From Perognathus longimembris pacificus (taxonomy: Eukaryota; Chordata; Mammalia; Rodentia; Heteromyidae), in contig NC_063181.1 in NCBI RefSeq assembly GCF_023159225.1, positions 23,896,073 through 23,960,072 of the forward strand: DNA of 64,000 nt, given 5' to 3'. Below, one piece after another: positions 1 to 11,689 of this stretch. Below the pieces are notes generated by a model, which saw nothing but the letters and a program-made list of their open reading frames with translations, did no database searches and had not been told where the DNA came from. The position numbers and the translations under genes were made by a program. Every line of letters begins with the position of its first letter. Positions within the stretch are counted from its first letter, which is position 1.

Positions 1-2083
1 TGGTTCAACATCCGTAAATCAATCAATGTAATTCACCACATAAACAGAACTAAAATCAAGAATCACATTGTTATCTCAGTTGATGCCCAAAAAGCCTTTG
101 ACAAAATACAACATCCATACTTATTAAAAGCTCTGGAGGAAAAAGGAATAGATGGAACAGACCAACTACTAACATCGTATTAAATGGGGAGAAACTAAAA
201 TCATTCCCCCTAAACTCAGGAACAAGACAAGGATGCCCACTCTCCCCACTTCTTTTTAATATAGTGCTGGAATTCCCAGCCATAGCAATAAGGCAAGAGG
301 AGGACATCAAAGGGATCCACATCGGCAAGGAAGAAATCAAGCTATCCCTATTCGCAGATGACATGATCTTATATCTGAAGGACCCAAAAAACTCAGTCCC
401 CAAACTCCTACACCTAATAAACCATTTTGGCAAAGTAGCAGGATACAAAATCAATCCACAAAAGTCAGCAGCTTTTCTGTACACCAGCAATATACAAGCA
501 GAAAAGGAAATTATGGAAATAATTCCTTTTACAGTAGCCAAAAAAAGAATAAAGTACCTAGGGATCAACCTAACCAAGGATGTGATGGACCTATTTAATG
601 AGAACTATAAAAATCTAATAAGGGAAATCAAAGAAGACAGAAGGAGATGGAAAGACTTCCCATGCTCATGGGTAGGCAGAATCAATATAGTGAAAATGGC
701 CATATTGCCCAAATTGTTATACAAACTCAATGCAATCCCCATCAAAATCCCAGCTACATTCTTCACTGAAATAGAGAAAGCAACCCCTAAATTCATATGG
801 AACAGCAAAAGACCTAGAATAGCCAAAGCAATTCTAGGCAAAAAAAGCAGTGCAGGAGGTATCACAATACCAGACTTCAAGCTCTACTATAGGGCCATCA
901 TAACAAAAACAGCATGGTATTGGTATAAAAACAGATCGGAAGACCAATGGATTAGAATTGAAGATCCCGAAATAAAACCGTACTCTTACGGTTAGCTGAT
1001 ATTCGACAAAGGAGCTAAAGACATACAATGGAATAAACAGAGCCTCTTCAACTATTGGTGCTGGGAGAACTGGGCAGCCATATGCAGAAAACTCAAAGTA
1101 GACCCAAGCCTATCACCATGCACCAAGATCAATTCAAAATGGATCAAGGACCTCAATATAAGGCCTGAATCCTTGACACTAATGAAGGATAGAGTAGGAA
1201 AGACGTTCGAACTTATAGGCACAGGAAGGAACTTCCTGAATAGAGAGTCCCAGGGGCACAACAAATAGGGGAGAGACTTGACAAATGGGACTACTACAAA
1301 TTAAAAAGTTTCTGCACAGCTAAGGACCCAGCCACCAAACTAGAAAGACAGTCAACCATATGGGAAAGGATCTTTACCAGCACAGCAACAGACAAAGGCC
1401 TGATATCTGTCATTTACAGAGAACTCAAAAAACTAAGCCCTTCCAAGGCCAGTAAACCAATTAGGAAATGGGCAAAGGAGCTAAAGAGAGACTTCACAAG
1501 AGAAGAAATAAAAATGGCAAAGAAACATATGAGGAAATGCTCAACATCTCTGGCAGTAAAGGAAATGCAAATAAAAACAACCCTGAGATACCACCTCACC
1601 CCAGTTAGAATGGCTTATACTCTGAACTCAGGCAACAACAAATGCTGGAGGGGGTGCGGGGAAAGAGGAACCCTTCTCCATTGTTGGTGGGAGTGCAAAT
1701 TAGTACAACCACTTTGGAGAACAGTATGGAGGTTTCTCAAAAAGCTCAATATAGACCTACCCTATGACCCAGCCATACCACTCCTAGGCATCTATCCTAA
1801 ACAGCAAACCCCAAGATATCAAAAAGACATTTTTACTTCCATGTTTATCGTGGCACAATTCACAATAGCCAAAATATAGAAACAACACAGATACCCCTAC
1901 ACAGATGAATGGATCCAAAAAATATGGTACTTATACACAATGGAATACTACATAGCGATTAGAAATGGTGAAATATTGGCATTCGCAGGGAAATGGTCAG
2001 AACTTGAACAAATAATGTTGAGCGAGACAAGCCTAGAACAGAGAAAACAAAGGGGCATGATCTCCCTGATATATGACTGTTAA
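1..2083 (+). pseudogene. L1 ORF2 (endonuclease/reverse transcriptase) fragment, inactivated
   Basis: ORF2 encodes the reverse transcriptase that copies L1 RNA at its insertion site. Visible landmarks are the RT motif A region with [10 protein letters not shown] (about 80-110), [14 protein letters not shown] (about 220-262), the catalytic FADDM motif (351-365) and the C-terminal cysteine-rich [19 protein letters not shown] region (about 1642-1698). The frame is broken repeatedly. It starts in the frame of position 4, loses codons near 160-180 and moves to another frame, has a stop at 993-995, shifts again near 1262-1271, and has a further stop at 1877-1879 before the natural terminator at 2081-2083. 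It is a dead copy. The longest open piece is 264-995. Confidence 0.92.
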
Positions 2084-2552
2084 GGTGGGGGAAGGGGGAG
2101 ACAGTAGAGACCAGATCTGGGAAACCGAAAACTTCTTCTCAAATGGTATTTGCCATAGGTTTGGGTCAGCGACCCATTACACTATGTAACTAAAACCAAA
2201 CAACTATGCAACATATAAAGGTCAAAAATAGACCTCTCAGTGGATCACAATAGCTCAAAAGCTATGTATGTACGTTCATATAAAACCATTTTTGACATAT
2301 TGTCTATTGTCGACATTACATTTAAAGCCCTAGGCGAACTTTCTTGGGCGTGGCCACGTGGCTACTGTATATGTTCTTGGTACAGTGTATATTGTATATA
2401 TGTCTACCAACCTAGGGAAGGGAAAGAAAAACAGCATGTAAGATATCACAAGGAATGTACACACTGCCCTACTATGTAACTGTACCCCTTTTGCACAACA
2501 ACTTGTCAAAAAAAATTTTCTTTAATTAATAAATAAGTTACAAAAAAAAAAG
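1..2552 (+). mobile_element. L1 (LINE-1) retrotransposon, 3' portion, decayed
   Basis: The window opens inside an L1 copy in plus orientation. It carries the reverse transcriptase and C-terminal part of ORF2, then a 3'UTR of about 470 bp, and ends in an A-run at 2542-2550. The 3'UTR starts with a G-rich purine stretch at about 2084-2100, as is usual for L1. A Geo SINE fragment begins a few bases beyond the tail. The 5' end lies outside the window, so full length cannot be judged. Confidence 0.93.
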
Positions 2553-2556
2553 AAAT

Positions 2557-2675
2557 AGCTGGAAGTAACACTCTGGCTCAAGGGGCAGAGTGCTAGCCTT
2601 GAGCAAAAAGAAGCCAGGGACAAGTGCCCAGGCCCGGAGTTCAAGCCCTAGGACTGGCAAAAAAAGAAAAAAAAA
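2557..2675 (+). mobile_element. Geo monomer SINE fragment
   Basis: This is the right-hand Geo monomer alone: a GGCTCAAGGGGCAGAG segment (A-box-like), the CCTTGAGCAAAAAGAAGCC block, GAGTTCAAGCCC (B-box-like), GACTGGC and an A-rich tail. No ID-like or B1-like left half precedes it. It sits directly behind the L1 tail. Confidence 0.85.
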
Positions 2676-2679
2676 TGTA

Positions 2680-3255
2680 AAAGACAAGCTTGGCATCTCT
2701 GTCCCCACTATTCCATCTGTCTGCTTTACTCTTAATCTTTCTCTTGATCATTTTAGTTTCCACAAAGGACAAGACTGATCAATATGACAAGGGACCAAAG
2801 CTACCTCCAAGGAAAGGGTTAGCAGAGCTTTGTGGTACCCACTGCCTCCCAAACTAGCAGTGAATACCTGTGATGCTGCCACTGAATGTGGAGCTGGAAT
2901 GATCAACTCACAGGAACCAGACTGCTCCCCTCGAATGATGGCAGCCATACCAACTTCTTGGAACCCTTGCCGAACCACAACTGAAATAATAATCAACTAA
3001 GTCACACTAATTATGCGTACTTTCACCCCTTGCCCAATTCTTTCTCTCTTTATAGCTCATGTCTGTACTGGGAAGCTGGGCTGAGTGAGATGTTTGCTTG
3101 GTCTCTTCCCATAGAGTGCCTGGTCCTTGTAACAAACTTCCTTTCTCTGTCCTGCACCACTGCTCACCTCTGCTCACCTCTTTATTTGCTCTATCTGGGT
3201 GAATGGCTGGACACTGGGCCTTTGGCCTGGATCGCCCAGGGACAGAATTAGTACA
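2680..3255 (+). repeat. Unassigned interspersed unit shared with 20,080-20,700
   Basis: Two parts resemble a second locus in the window: the CTTGGCATCTCTGTCC region near 2690 and the CTCATGTCTGTACTGGGAAG region near 3057. They occur in the same order at 20,085 and 20,510. This suggests a dispersed repeat, perhaps an LTR, that I cannot name. Orientation is arbitrary. No coding potential beyond short chance frames. Confidence 0.4.
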
Positions 3256-3270
3256 AAGTTTTTTTTGTGT

Positions 3271-3483
3271 TTTTTTTTTTTTTTTTTTTTTTGCCAGTCC
3301 TGGGCCTTGGACTCAGGGCCTGAGGAACTGTCCCTGGCTTCTTTTTGCTCAAGGCTAGCACTCTACCTCTTGAGCCACAGCGCCACCTCTGGCTGTTTTC
3401 TATATATGTGGTGCTGGGGAATCGAACCCGGGCTTCATGTATAGTAGGCAAGCACTCTTGCCACTAGGCCATATTCCCAGCCC
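3271..3483 (-). mobile_element. IDL-Geo dimeric SINE
   Basis: Full-length minus-strand copy. On the plus strand it reads from a T-run through the inverted Geo monomer (GCCAGTCCTGGGCCTTGG, then CTTGAGCCACAGCGCCACCT) into the inverted ID-like half, ending GGCCATATTCCCAGCCC. Low divergence from other copies here implies a fairly recent insertion. Confidence 0.93.
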
Positions 3484-3488
3484 ACAAA

Positions 3489-3732
3489 GAACGTTTTTGT
3501 ACAATTAATATATGCTAATGAAAAGGAGGTTTAGTTGATTCGTCCTCTCCCTTTTCTCTCTATAAAATAATATGAGCAGATAGTAGACACTATGTTGAAA
3601 ACGAACTGTACAACTTGTGGGTGGGGATGGGAAGGAAAAACAGGGAAAGAGTCCAAAAAGAAATGTACTCATTACCTGACCTCTGTACATCAACTTTACA
3701 ATAACAAGGAAAATATTTAATAATAAAAAAAA
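3489..3732 (+). mobile_element. L1 3'UTR tail fragment
   Basis: It contains ACTATGTTGAAAACGAACTG, GTACAACTTGTGGGTGGGGA, a purine-rich run, AAAGAAATGTACTCATTACC and a closing AATAATAAAAAAAATAAT. The same blocks appear inverted at 21,381-21,660 and 54,935-55,165. The end resembles the 3' end of the L1 at 33,505-35,001. I read it as a 5'-truncated L1 with only the 3'UTR left. Confidence 0.65.
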
Positions 3733-3739
3733 TAATATC

Positions 3740-5107
3740 TATGAAAGGCTGGTAGACAGGAATCTCTGGTTAGTGGGAGGGCTTTCTGGCACTTTCCCGA
3801 AGATAGGAACAGTTCCCTCCCTTTTCAGAAAATAAAGTTTGCAAGCACTCTTCATCTGTAAGGATAAAACCAACAAGACAATTCCCACAAGCACAAATGT
3901 TTACCGACCATGCACCTACAGTCAATATTATCTTATGGCCCTTCTCAATGATTACCTTGAGAAATCAGCACAAGAGCTTGCTGTGGAACAGAGCTTATGT
4001 TTAATAAGTGTGCTTCTCATTAATCACTAACTAAACCTGACCACACACCAGCACTAACAATGCCCATGCTACTACCTGCACTATTTTATTTTTCGAACTG
4101 ATTGTTCTTCCTCTTCCATTTGGTGGTAGATCATTTATGTTCTTAAAGTCAACTTTGCCAGAGGCAGTGGGTAAGACCGGCCTCTTCAAGTGTGCTTCCC
4201 TTTCTGTCAGAGCAAGTCTAACGACAGTGGCCTTTTGCAGAAGTTGCAATGTCAAGCTCCTGTGCCCCAAAATAAATACGGAGTCTCACTACCCAGGAGA
4301 TGTGACTGGTTCCAAGACCCAGTGGAGCATAATGAAATTTCTAAAGTGGTCAGACAAGCTGGGTGACTTCAGAACAATAAGCTTTTATGTTTTAAAATAG
4401 GAACCCAGCTGTGGAACGGAAAAGGGTTTCTTGTACTTGGCTTTAAGAGACCAGCAGAAATCAGCTTTCAAGCCAGAGACCCACTGTGAGCACCTGGGGT
4501 TCAAGTTTTCTGTGGCCCTGTATCCTGGGTTATGAGTCATGGCTTCCGATCTTGTGTACATGGGCTCTGCAGGGTATAGCCTTATCCCCCTCCCCCAGCT
4601 TTTTGTTGTTATTCTCCTCCTGTAGCCTTCCTAGGAAAGCTGTGCTGGGGGCCCAGTTGGTGCTCATCCACTTCTTCAAGTTAGTGCAATAACTTCTTGG
4701 AAACAGGTAGAGCTGCAAGTGGTGAACAGCTTCCTGCAACTCCTGAAGTACCAATGCAGAATGTCCCCTAATCTGCCCTAGCAGATTTCAATAGTTTTCA
4801 TCTGGAAGATCCCCCAAAGTTTTGATCTCCGTCTTAAGGAGGTGGTAGAACTTCTGGTTGGTAGGATTCGGTGAGAGCAACTTAGGTCACTGGGTGGACA
4901 GGGCTATCTTTAGAGGGGATATCAGAATCATGTTGAAGTAGAGACTGGGTCTGGATGGCACCATAGTGGCCATATGGTGAATGGTAGGGTCTGGCATCTT
5001 GTCTTCATGCTGGGGAAAGGTGAAGGCCCCCTCCCAGGTCTCCATTTCCTTATGAATGGTATAATATCTTTCTGATGGAATATCACTCTTTCTGATGGAA
5101 GAGTAGA

Positions 5108-5110
<3 letters not shown>
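3740..5110. other. No gene seen; unassigned DNA
   Basis: Short open frames only, with no recognisable protein or repeat family. Near 5064-5100 a TCTTTCTGATGGAA segment occurs twice, 20 bp apart. Confidence 0.5.

Positions 5111-5152
<42 letters not shown>
5111..5152. repeat. (CA)n microsatellite
   Basis: An uninterrupted run of about 21 CA units. Cysteine-valine repeats in overlapping minus-strand frames are translation artefacts of this run. Confidence 0.98.
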
Positions 5153-5156
<4 letters not shown>

Positions 5157-5804
5157 ATTTCCTGAACACATAGAAAGTATTGTTGCTCCTTTTCCCTTTG
5201 TGAGCAGTGGCAGTAATAATAATCTCTCACAATGATGCGCTGAGAAAAACAAGGCATGGGAGGAAAGCTGAGGAAGCAATGCTATAAATAAGAACTGTCT
5301 TGAGGTTCCCTTAAGAGATGCAAGGCAGTTAAAGTGATCATTTCTAAAGCATAGATTACTCGTGGTGGCTTATTAGGGACTCCATTAGCATTTTGGGACA
5401 CTGCAATGGAATTTTTTAATACCTGGGACTTGATGATTGGACAGCCTGGCTTTTCTACTTGTGACATGATTGACTGTTGAGTATTAAACTCTAAGAATTC
5501 CAGTTTTCTCATTTGACACATGAGATTAATAATAGGTATCTTGCAGAATTGTGTAATTATTTATTCATTAAGCATTTGCTTAGCATCAATTATGCAACAA
5601 ACATGGAGTCTTTGGTGTACAGTAGGGAATAATATTGACACGGACATGGTCTCAGCTCTCATTGAAGTGATGCTCAACAAGCAATAATTAGTATCATTAT
5701 CACCATCTACCATCACTGCCATCTTTGTCTTCACCAGCAAAACTTTCCTGGTGTCAAAGATTAAGAGCATTGGTTGACCCAGAAAAGTGCCATCTTTAAA
5801 GCTA
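5153..5804. other. No gene seen; possible old mammalian-wide repeat at 5560-5690
   Basis: The TTATTCATTAAGCATTTGCT start and following text resemble the ancient repeat that often reads attcattcaacaaatatttattgagc in mammals. Similar wording recurs near 25,810, 46,290 and 47,690. Nothing else recognised. Confidence 0.35.
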
Positions 5805-6758
5805 CTTTTTTATTTTGAGATAATGAAGAATTCACATGCATTTGTTAGAAATATTGCACAGAGAAAGACACACACACAGAAAGACAGACAGACGGACAGA
5901 GAGGGAAAGAGAGAAAGAGATTTTCATCTAGTTTTTCCTAATGATAACGTCTTACAGCTACTGGGAAAGATCCCAATAAGATACTAGCAGGGATCTAATC
6001 TATCAATCTTATTGAGATTTTTTCCAGTCCTGTGTGTATTTAGTTTCAGACAGCACTGTGTACATAGTACTATAATCAAGCTATAGAACAGATTTGCCTT
6101 GGCAAGGGTTTCTTACATTGTTCTTTTATAACTGCACCCATCTCCCTGTAAATGCCTTCAGAGTTCCTAACCTCTGCCAAGAACCAATATGTTTGCCTAC
6201 TCTACAGTTTTATCATTTTAAACCTGTTACATAAACATCAACACAATATCTAACTTCGGGGACTGACATTTTTCATGCAGTGTGGCTCCCCAAAGATTCC
6301 TGCAGGATTTTTCAGATATCAATTTTTATTGGTGGTTTGGGCCTCTTCATCAGTGCGTACAATGGCATGATGGGAAACCATTTGATTGTCTACTCACTCA
6401 CCTATGTTGTGTCCAGTTTCTGAATATTGCAAACAGGACATTGGTCTACGGGGTTTTGTGTGGACATAGTTTTCATTTCACTGACATAAATTACCAAGCA
6501 GGCAATCACTGTCTCACAGTAGTTCAATGCTTAGATTTACAATAAATGGCTACATATTTTCCCAAATACTTGAGTGCTGTTACATTTCCAACAGCAATGT
6601 ATGAGTGATTAAGATCTTCTGCTACCATTTAACTTCTGATTATTTATTTTGATTAATTCTAGCTTTTCCAATAGATAGATATGTAGTGATATATCAGATC
6701 TCTTGTCCTGGCTTTATTTTGTTGATGTTTGGTTGGTTGGTTTTTTTGCAGCTTTTTG

Positions 6759-6846
6759 GGGTGTGTGTGTGTGGTACTGGGGATTGAACTCATGTCTCAT
6801 CCTTGTAGGTAGGTGGATATTCTACCTCTGAGCTACATCAGTGGCC
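6759..6846 (-). mobile_element. ID-like SINE, diverged
   Basis: GTACTGGGGATTGAACTC (inverted B box) followed by TCTACCTCTGAGCTACATC (inverted A box) is an inverted tRNA-like ID element without a Geo half. Inserted in the old L1. Confidence 0.65.
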
Positions 6847-6862
6847 CTGATTTTCTCTCTTT

Positions 6863-7107
6863 TTGTTTGTTTGTTTGTTTGTCATGGGCCTTGAACTCTG
6901 GACCTGGGCACTGCCTCTAAGCTCCTTTTGCTCAAGGCTAGCACTCTACCACTTGAGCTACAGCACCACTTCTGTCTTTTTCTATGATTAATTGGAGATA
7001 GGAGTCTCATGGACTTTCCTGGCTGGGATAGCTTTGAACCATGATTCTCACATCTCAGCCTCCTGAGTAGCTAGGATTATAAGTGTGAGCCTTCAGCACC
7101 CAACTTC
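6863..7107 (-). mobile_element. B1-Geo composite SINE
   Basis: Inverted Geo half (CTTTTGCTCAAGGCTAGCAC) followed by an inverted 7SL/B1-like half (ATCTCAGCCTCCTGAGTAGC). It is preceded by a (TTTG)n tract corresponding to its A-rich tail. Confidence 0.88.
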
Positions 7108-7300
7108 ATTGTGATTTTAATTTTCATTCTCATAGAGTTACTAGCGCAAAACATCTTTTCATTGTGTTTACTTGTTAAATGTATAAATGACATAAATCAT
7201 CTTAAGTGAAATAAATGTTGAAGACGTTTGCTCATTTTCTTCCTGGAATTTTTATGTTATATATTTATATTTTCAGTTCTGGGCCTGGGCCATGATTAAC

Positions 7301-8139
7301 AAATAGTCTTATATACCCTTAATTAGACTTTTTTTTTGGTGATGGAGGGCAATAATAGGGCTTCAGGAAGGAAACCTGATTCAGGAAGGACCTTTTCTCC
7401 TCTAAGAGTTTTTGTTGATTCTTTCAGAGTTACTTGAGCACTTTCATTATCGTTGAGCTCTTTCTTGTGAGTGAGATTTTATGAGCAAGGTTTATGACTC
7501 AACGCTCTCAGCAATGGCTCTAGGACTCATCCTAAAAACTCTCACTTGACTCTGGCTCGCAAAACTTGCTCTTCCCAAGTCTGCAGTTAGCAGCATTGGC
7601 CTATGTCAGGAATATTTATGACACAAAACCCAGCAAACACAAGGAGTCAAGATTGGTTTATCTTGTTTGCCTTGGAGAGTGAGTTTATCAACACAGCACT
7701 GTCTCTTTGTACAGAATTCTCTTCTCCTAGACTAATGTGCCATACCAGCATTCTTGAAGGGAGCAAGTGTTAGGGCCAAAGAAAGACCTTAAATGGTCAG
7801 AAGTCCTGAGCAGAAAGCTACAATGTAAAATTTCCTTTTGCTTTCCCTTCTCCCAAGATTCTTCACTCAGATTCCCAACCTACTGCAAAGATCCTGAGGC
7901 AGTTTTTGTTGATTGTGGTGATTTGGGAATATTCATCTAATTTTATGGAAACTATTGTCTGAGGGTGGTTTAAATGTTGTAATCTATTGCTATGGGAATT
8001 TGAAAGGTTTATGTCTTAACCATTATAATGGTAACCATTCCCAGGATTGCTATTCCTCAGAAATATTTTCTAATGTTATTGATAGCAACACTTTTGTCTT
8101 TCTAATAACATAATTAAAGAATTTCCACTTATTCCCCAT
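7301..8139. other. No gene seen; unassigned DNA
   Basis: AT-rich with no recognised repeat or coding exon. Many stops in all frames. Confidence 0.5.
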
Positions 8140-8277
8140 ATGAAGAAGCGGGCAATTGCTTTTTGTAGATGAGAAAATCAAGGCCTATAAAAGCCAAATG
8201 ATTTGTCCATTTCTAGTTAAAGCATGGTAGTGTTAGAGTGTGAACTCAAGTCTCCTAACTCAACTCCAGTGAATGTA
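8140..8277 (-). mobile_element. MIR SINE, ancient
   Basis: TTTTGTAGATGAGAAAATCA, then a GATTTGTCCATTTCTAGTTA block and GTGTGAACTCAAGTCTCC match the inverted MIR pattern (acagatgaggaaactgaggc ... gcccaaggtcac ... gaacccaggtct). Confidence 0.7.
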
Positions 8278-8639
8278 TTTCCCCCCAAAATATTTTATTT
8301 GCACTACTATGTTATCAAAATCTAGGGCAATATTTAGAACTTCCTCCTCTTTTAGACTAAAATATCTAAGTACTTGATAATTACCTAGGATTCCTTCAGT
8401 GGAACAACATCTGTCTCAAGTGTCTCCTTTATGTGGATTGTGCACACACTCAGGTACTTCAGCTTAAAATCAGAAAGCAGAACCAAGGGGGTGCTCCTCC
8501 CACATTATAATTCAGGAATGCCAACGTTCTGTTTTCCTCTGCTCTCCAAACAAATTCCTCCCAGTCCACTGATGGTAGAAATTCCATAATTTACTGCTTT
8601 GGCTTAAAGCCAGGAAAAGGGAAGTGAAGTACATTTTTA

Positions 8640-8770
8640 TTTTTCTTGTGCTAGGTGCCAGGCACTATCTTGTTTATACTCTACATTAGTCTTATGCATG
8701 TACTTTTTTTTTTTTTTCTGAACGACGGATGAAGGAACCAAGGCTCAGAGAAGTTTTGTGGGCATTTTTT
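8640..8770 (-). mobile_element. MIR SINE, ancient, with internal T-run
   Basis: GGTGCCAGGCACTATCTTG begins the inverted MIR, and after a T-run it continues CAAGGCTCAGAGAAGTTTTG. Typical MIR wording at both ends. Confidence 0.7.
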
Positions 8771-9351
8771 TTTTTTTTGGCTGCAAGACAGATAGAAGGA
8801 TTATAGGTAAACACAACTTGTACTGACTCCAAAATTGGTGATTTATCTACTGCTCTAGGCTGGTATTTATGCGGATCAACATTGTATTAAATATTTGATC
8901 TAATAGATACTTATTCTCCAAGTAAAGCAAGGGTATACCTGATGGAATACTCCCACCCATGAGCACCCTATAATGCACCCTACCCATGGAGTACCCTACC
9001 CACAAATTGTTCTATACCCCTCAAGACTTGGCTCTTTGAGGTCTTTCTTTGGCTCTAAAGTTTGCTTGCCTCAACAATGCTAGTATAGGGGAGAATGTAT
9101 TCCTTCACCCCAACCCTATCAACTCTCAGCAAATGGCTAACAGAAAGGATGTGTAAAAGCAAAGCTCCCTGCTCCTTCAGTGGTATAGCCCTGCATTGCT
9201 TCCCAGCATTCCCTACTAGGATTAGGCTCCGCTGTCGTCTTAGTAATGCTCTTGATAACACATCTCTGATTGGATGATCCTATTCTATGTCTCAGTTCTC
9301 AATCTACCTGTAGATATTTCTGAGTATATTTTCTGATATAAACTACCTGCT

Positions 9352-9357
<6 letters not shown>
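8771..9357. other. No gene seen; unassigned DNA
   Basis: No repeat or coding exon recognised. The overlapping opposite-strand frames near 9,055-9,277 have no family resemblance. Confidence 0.5.

Positions 9358-9424
<67 letters not shown>
9358..9424. repeat. (CT)n microsatellite
   Basis: About 33 CT units abutting the 3' tail of the minus-strand B1-Geo element that follows. It likely expanded from that tail. Confidence 0.97.
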
Positions 9425-9426
<2 letters not shown>

Positions 9427-9657
9427 TTTTGTCTGTCATGGGGCTTGAACTCTGGGCTTGGGTGCTGTCCCTGAGCGCTTCAGCTCAAGGCTAGCACTCT
9501 ACCACCTGAGTCACAGCACCACTTCTGGTTTTCTGGTGGTTAATTGGAGATAAGAGTCTCACGGACTTTCCTTCCAGGGCTGAATCTGAACTACAATCCT
9601 CAGATTTCAGCCCCCTGAGTAGCTAGAATTCTAGGCATAAGCCACTGGTGCCTGGCT
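9427..9657 (-). mobile_element. B1-Geo composite SINE
   Basis: Complete inverted copy: GTCATGGGGCTTGAACTC (Geo end), GCACCACTTCTGGTTTTC junction, GGTTAATTGGAGATAAGAG, then the B1-like half ending GCCACTGGTGCCTGGC. Confidence 0.9.
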
Positions 9658-10110
9658 TCTGCTCTTAAATCTTGTTCTCTGGATTCTTGGATCACTTCAG
9701 AGACATTCAAACATAGGATGTACAATGTTCTATGTACAGGTTTTCAAAAGAAGGATTCCTAGACTTTGAGGTCATTCAACAATGGAGTGACTGATAAATA
9801 AATAAATAAGCAAAGGACTTGACTGCCTCTTATTTGTTCCCAACTGGGTCCTTTTTATTATTCGTTCTGTAGCCACAGCCAGGAAGATAGAAGTTATTCA
9901 TGAACAAATATGATGCCAGCTCAAAGGAAAGAGGCTAATGTCAACAAAATGGATAAAATACCCTGCTCTTGAAGAAATTGTAGTTTATTATCTGCCAGGA
10001 GAATTTTTTTTAAGAAGCACTGATATGAAAATACAAGTAGAAAATTCTATACCCTAAAAACTTTGTTTAATGCACAAAACCATAAGAATATTTTTTTTTA
10101 ATAAAACGTT
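9658..10110. other. No gene seen; unassigned DNA
   Basis: Contains a short AAAT run near 9797. No gene or family recognised. Confidence 0.5.
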
Positions 10111-10112
10111 CC

Positions 10113-10352
10113 GAGTGGGTGCTAGTGGCTCATGCCTGTAATCTTAGTTACTAGGGAGGCTGAGATCTGAGGCTGGTCATTAGAAGAAGCCAGTCCAGGC
10201 AGGAAAGTCCAAGAGACTCTTAATTCCAAGTAACCACCAGAAAACTGGAGGTGACATTGTGGCTCAAAGTGGGAGAGTGCTAACTTTGAGCAAAAAAGCT
10301 CAGGGACAGCACCCACGCCATGAGTCCAAGCGCCATGACCCAAAACAAAACA
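10113..10352 (+). mobile_element. B1-Geo composite SINE, variant subfamily
   Basis: B1-like half (GTGGCTCATGCCTGTAATCT, GGAGGCTGAGATCTGAGG) then a Geo half. The middle of the left half carries GGTCATTAGAAGAAGCCAGT instead of the usual atcacagttcaaagccagcc. The copy at 11,452 shares this variant. An ACAAAACAAA-type tail follows. Confidence 0.88.
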
Positions 10353-10499
10353 AACTTCTTCCAGACTATGTGTATAATATGTATAAAACATAAATAAATT
10401 TTGTGTTTTGACTTGGGTCCTGTCCCCAAGTTATCATATTATGCATGTATTATATATTATACAAATGTTTCAACAAAAAGTTTGAAATCTTAGACAATC

Positions 10500-10870
10500 T
10501 AGTCTCTGGGTGTTTCATTAAGAGGTATTTAACCTGACTTGCTTTCTAGTTTAATTCCATTATGGTCTAAGAACACATTTTGTATGTTGTTTGAAACTGT
10601 AAAGGTTTATTAGTCAATGATCTAAGACATAACCTAGCTTTATAAAGATGTCATACATAATTGAAAAGAATGAGTATCTTGTCATTGGGTGTAATGTTAG
10701 AATCCAAATGTTAAAACCCCTAACTATAATGACAAAATTGCCAAATCTCCTGGAAATTTTATTACTTTTTCTTCTTATATTTTGAAGTCTTCTATTAGTC
10801 ATATATGCCTTTAGCCAAGCCATTGCATTGTCTCTTGAAACACAAGATACAATTTCAAAAATGTCAATGC
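10500..10870 (-). mobile_element. Ancient L1 ORF2 fragment, antisense
   Basis: GACTTGCTTTCTAGTTTAAT, TTATGGTCTAAGAACACATT and AATTGAAAAGAATGAGTATC are the inverted wording of old mammalian L1 ORF2. No intact frame survives. Confidence 0.7.
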
Positions 10871-11140
10871 CAGAAAGAAAACTCTAGGAAATAGAAATAA
10901 CTATTTCAAAGTGCCAGTGTATATCAGAGATTATGGAACAACAGTAAATGAATGGCAAGTAACACATTGCTATAGGTGGCAGAGAATCACCAAGGAGCCA
11001 TAAAACTCACCAGACTTTGTTATGTTAACCTATATTATCCACAAGAAAGCTAAGTGAATAATCTGGATCATCTGCTGTATGAAAACAGCTATGTTAAATG
11101 ACAGAGTCCTCAATGTGTCCAATGGCCAGTAGACCATGAT
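10871..11140. other. No gene seen; unassigned DNA
   Basis: Short stretch with no recognised element. Confidence 0.45.
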
Positions 11141-11390
11141 TCCGGAGCCAGACTGTCTGTCTAACCTCTCATCCCAGGTTCACTAGCTGAGTGAACTTGA
11201 GAGAGTTCCTTCATTTCTTCTTGCCTCATTTCTCACCTGTAACAACAGAACTTCAAAACACATAGAAGTTTTCTCATCTGATGATAATATCCACCTCAGA
11301 GGGTTATTGTAAGGATTAAGCATATTGACCCATAAAAAATGCTTAGAATGGTGCCTAGCAAATGATAATCACTCAACAAACAAAGTCTAT
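11141..11390 (+). mobile_element. MIR SINE, nearly full length
   Basis: Collinear MIR landmarks: CCGGAGCCAGACTGTCTG, CACTAGCTGAGTGAACTTG, TCATTTCTCACCTGTAACA, CCTCAGAGGGTTATTGTAAG, TTAGAATGGTGCCTAGC and ATAATCACTCAACAAA. It is one of the clearest ancient repeats in the window. Confidence 0.85.
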
Positions 11391-11451
11391 CCCCAAAGCA
11401 ACTGTCTGAACTAATTAAATGAACCAGGCAGAATAGGACCTCATATTAGTG

Positions 11452-11600
11452 TCTTGGGACTGTAATCCCAGCTACTCGGGAGGCTGAGATCTGAGGCTGG
11501 CCATTAGAAGAAGGCCAGTCCAGGCAGGAAAGTCCAAGAGATTCTTAACTCAAAGTAACCACCAGAAAACAGGAAATGACACTGTGGCTCAAAGTGGTTT
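11452..11600 (+). mobile_element. B1-Geo SINE, truncated in the Geo half
   Basis: The B1-like half is present and the copy stops at GTGGCTCAAAGTGG, shortly after the Geo A box. It shares the CCATTAGAAGAAGGCCAGTC variant with the element at 10,113. Confidence 0.85.
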
Positions 11601-11689
11601 TACACATTCTCTCCTTTCCTCCATAATACTAAGTATTGAACCTAGGGCCTCTCACATGAGAACTGGGTTGCTTTTAAATACAGAAAATC

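Larger units (their letters stand above)
5805..7300 (-). mobile_element. Ancient L1 (L1M-type) antisense copy, interrupted by SINEs
   Basis: The plus strand shows the familiar inverted order of an old L1 3'UTR and ORF2 end: TTTTGTGTGGACATAGTTTTC near 6450, AACAGCAATGTATGAGTG near 6590, then, after two SINEs (6759-7107), ATTGTGATTTTAATTTTC near 7110 and GACGTTTGCTCATTTTCTTC near 7220. A short purine-rich (ACAG/GAAA) patch lies at 5867-5920. The open frame at 6282-6545 falls within this repeat and is not a gene. Confidence 0.75.

Noticed and set aside
71..577. Minus-strand frame of 168 codons
   Set aside because: Antisense shadow of L1 ORF2.
4887..5279. Cysteine-valine repeat proteins of 109-130 codons
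   Set aside because: Produced by the (CA)n microsatellite.
6282..6545. Plus-strand frame of 87 codons
   Set aside because: Lies in an ancient antisense L1 copy.
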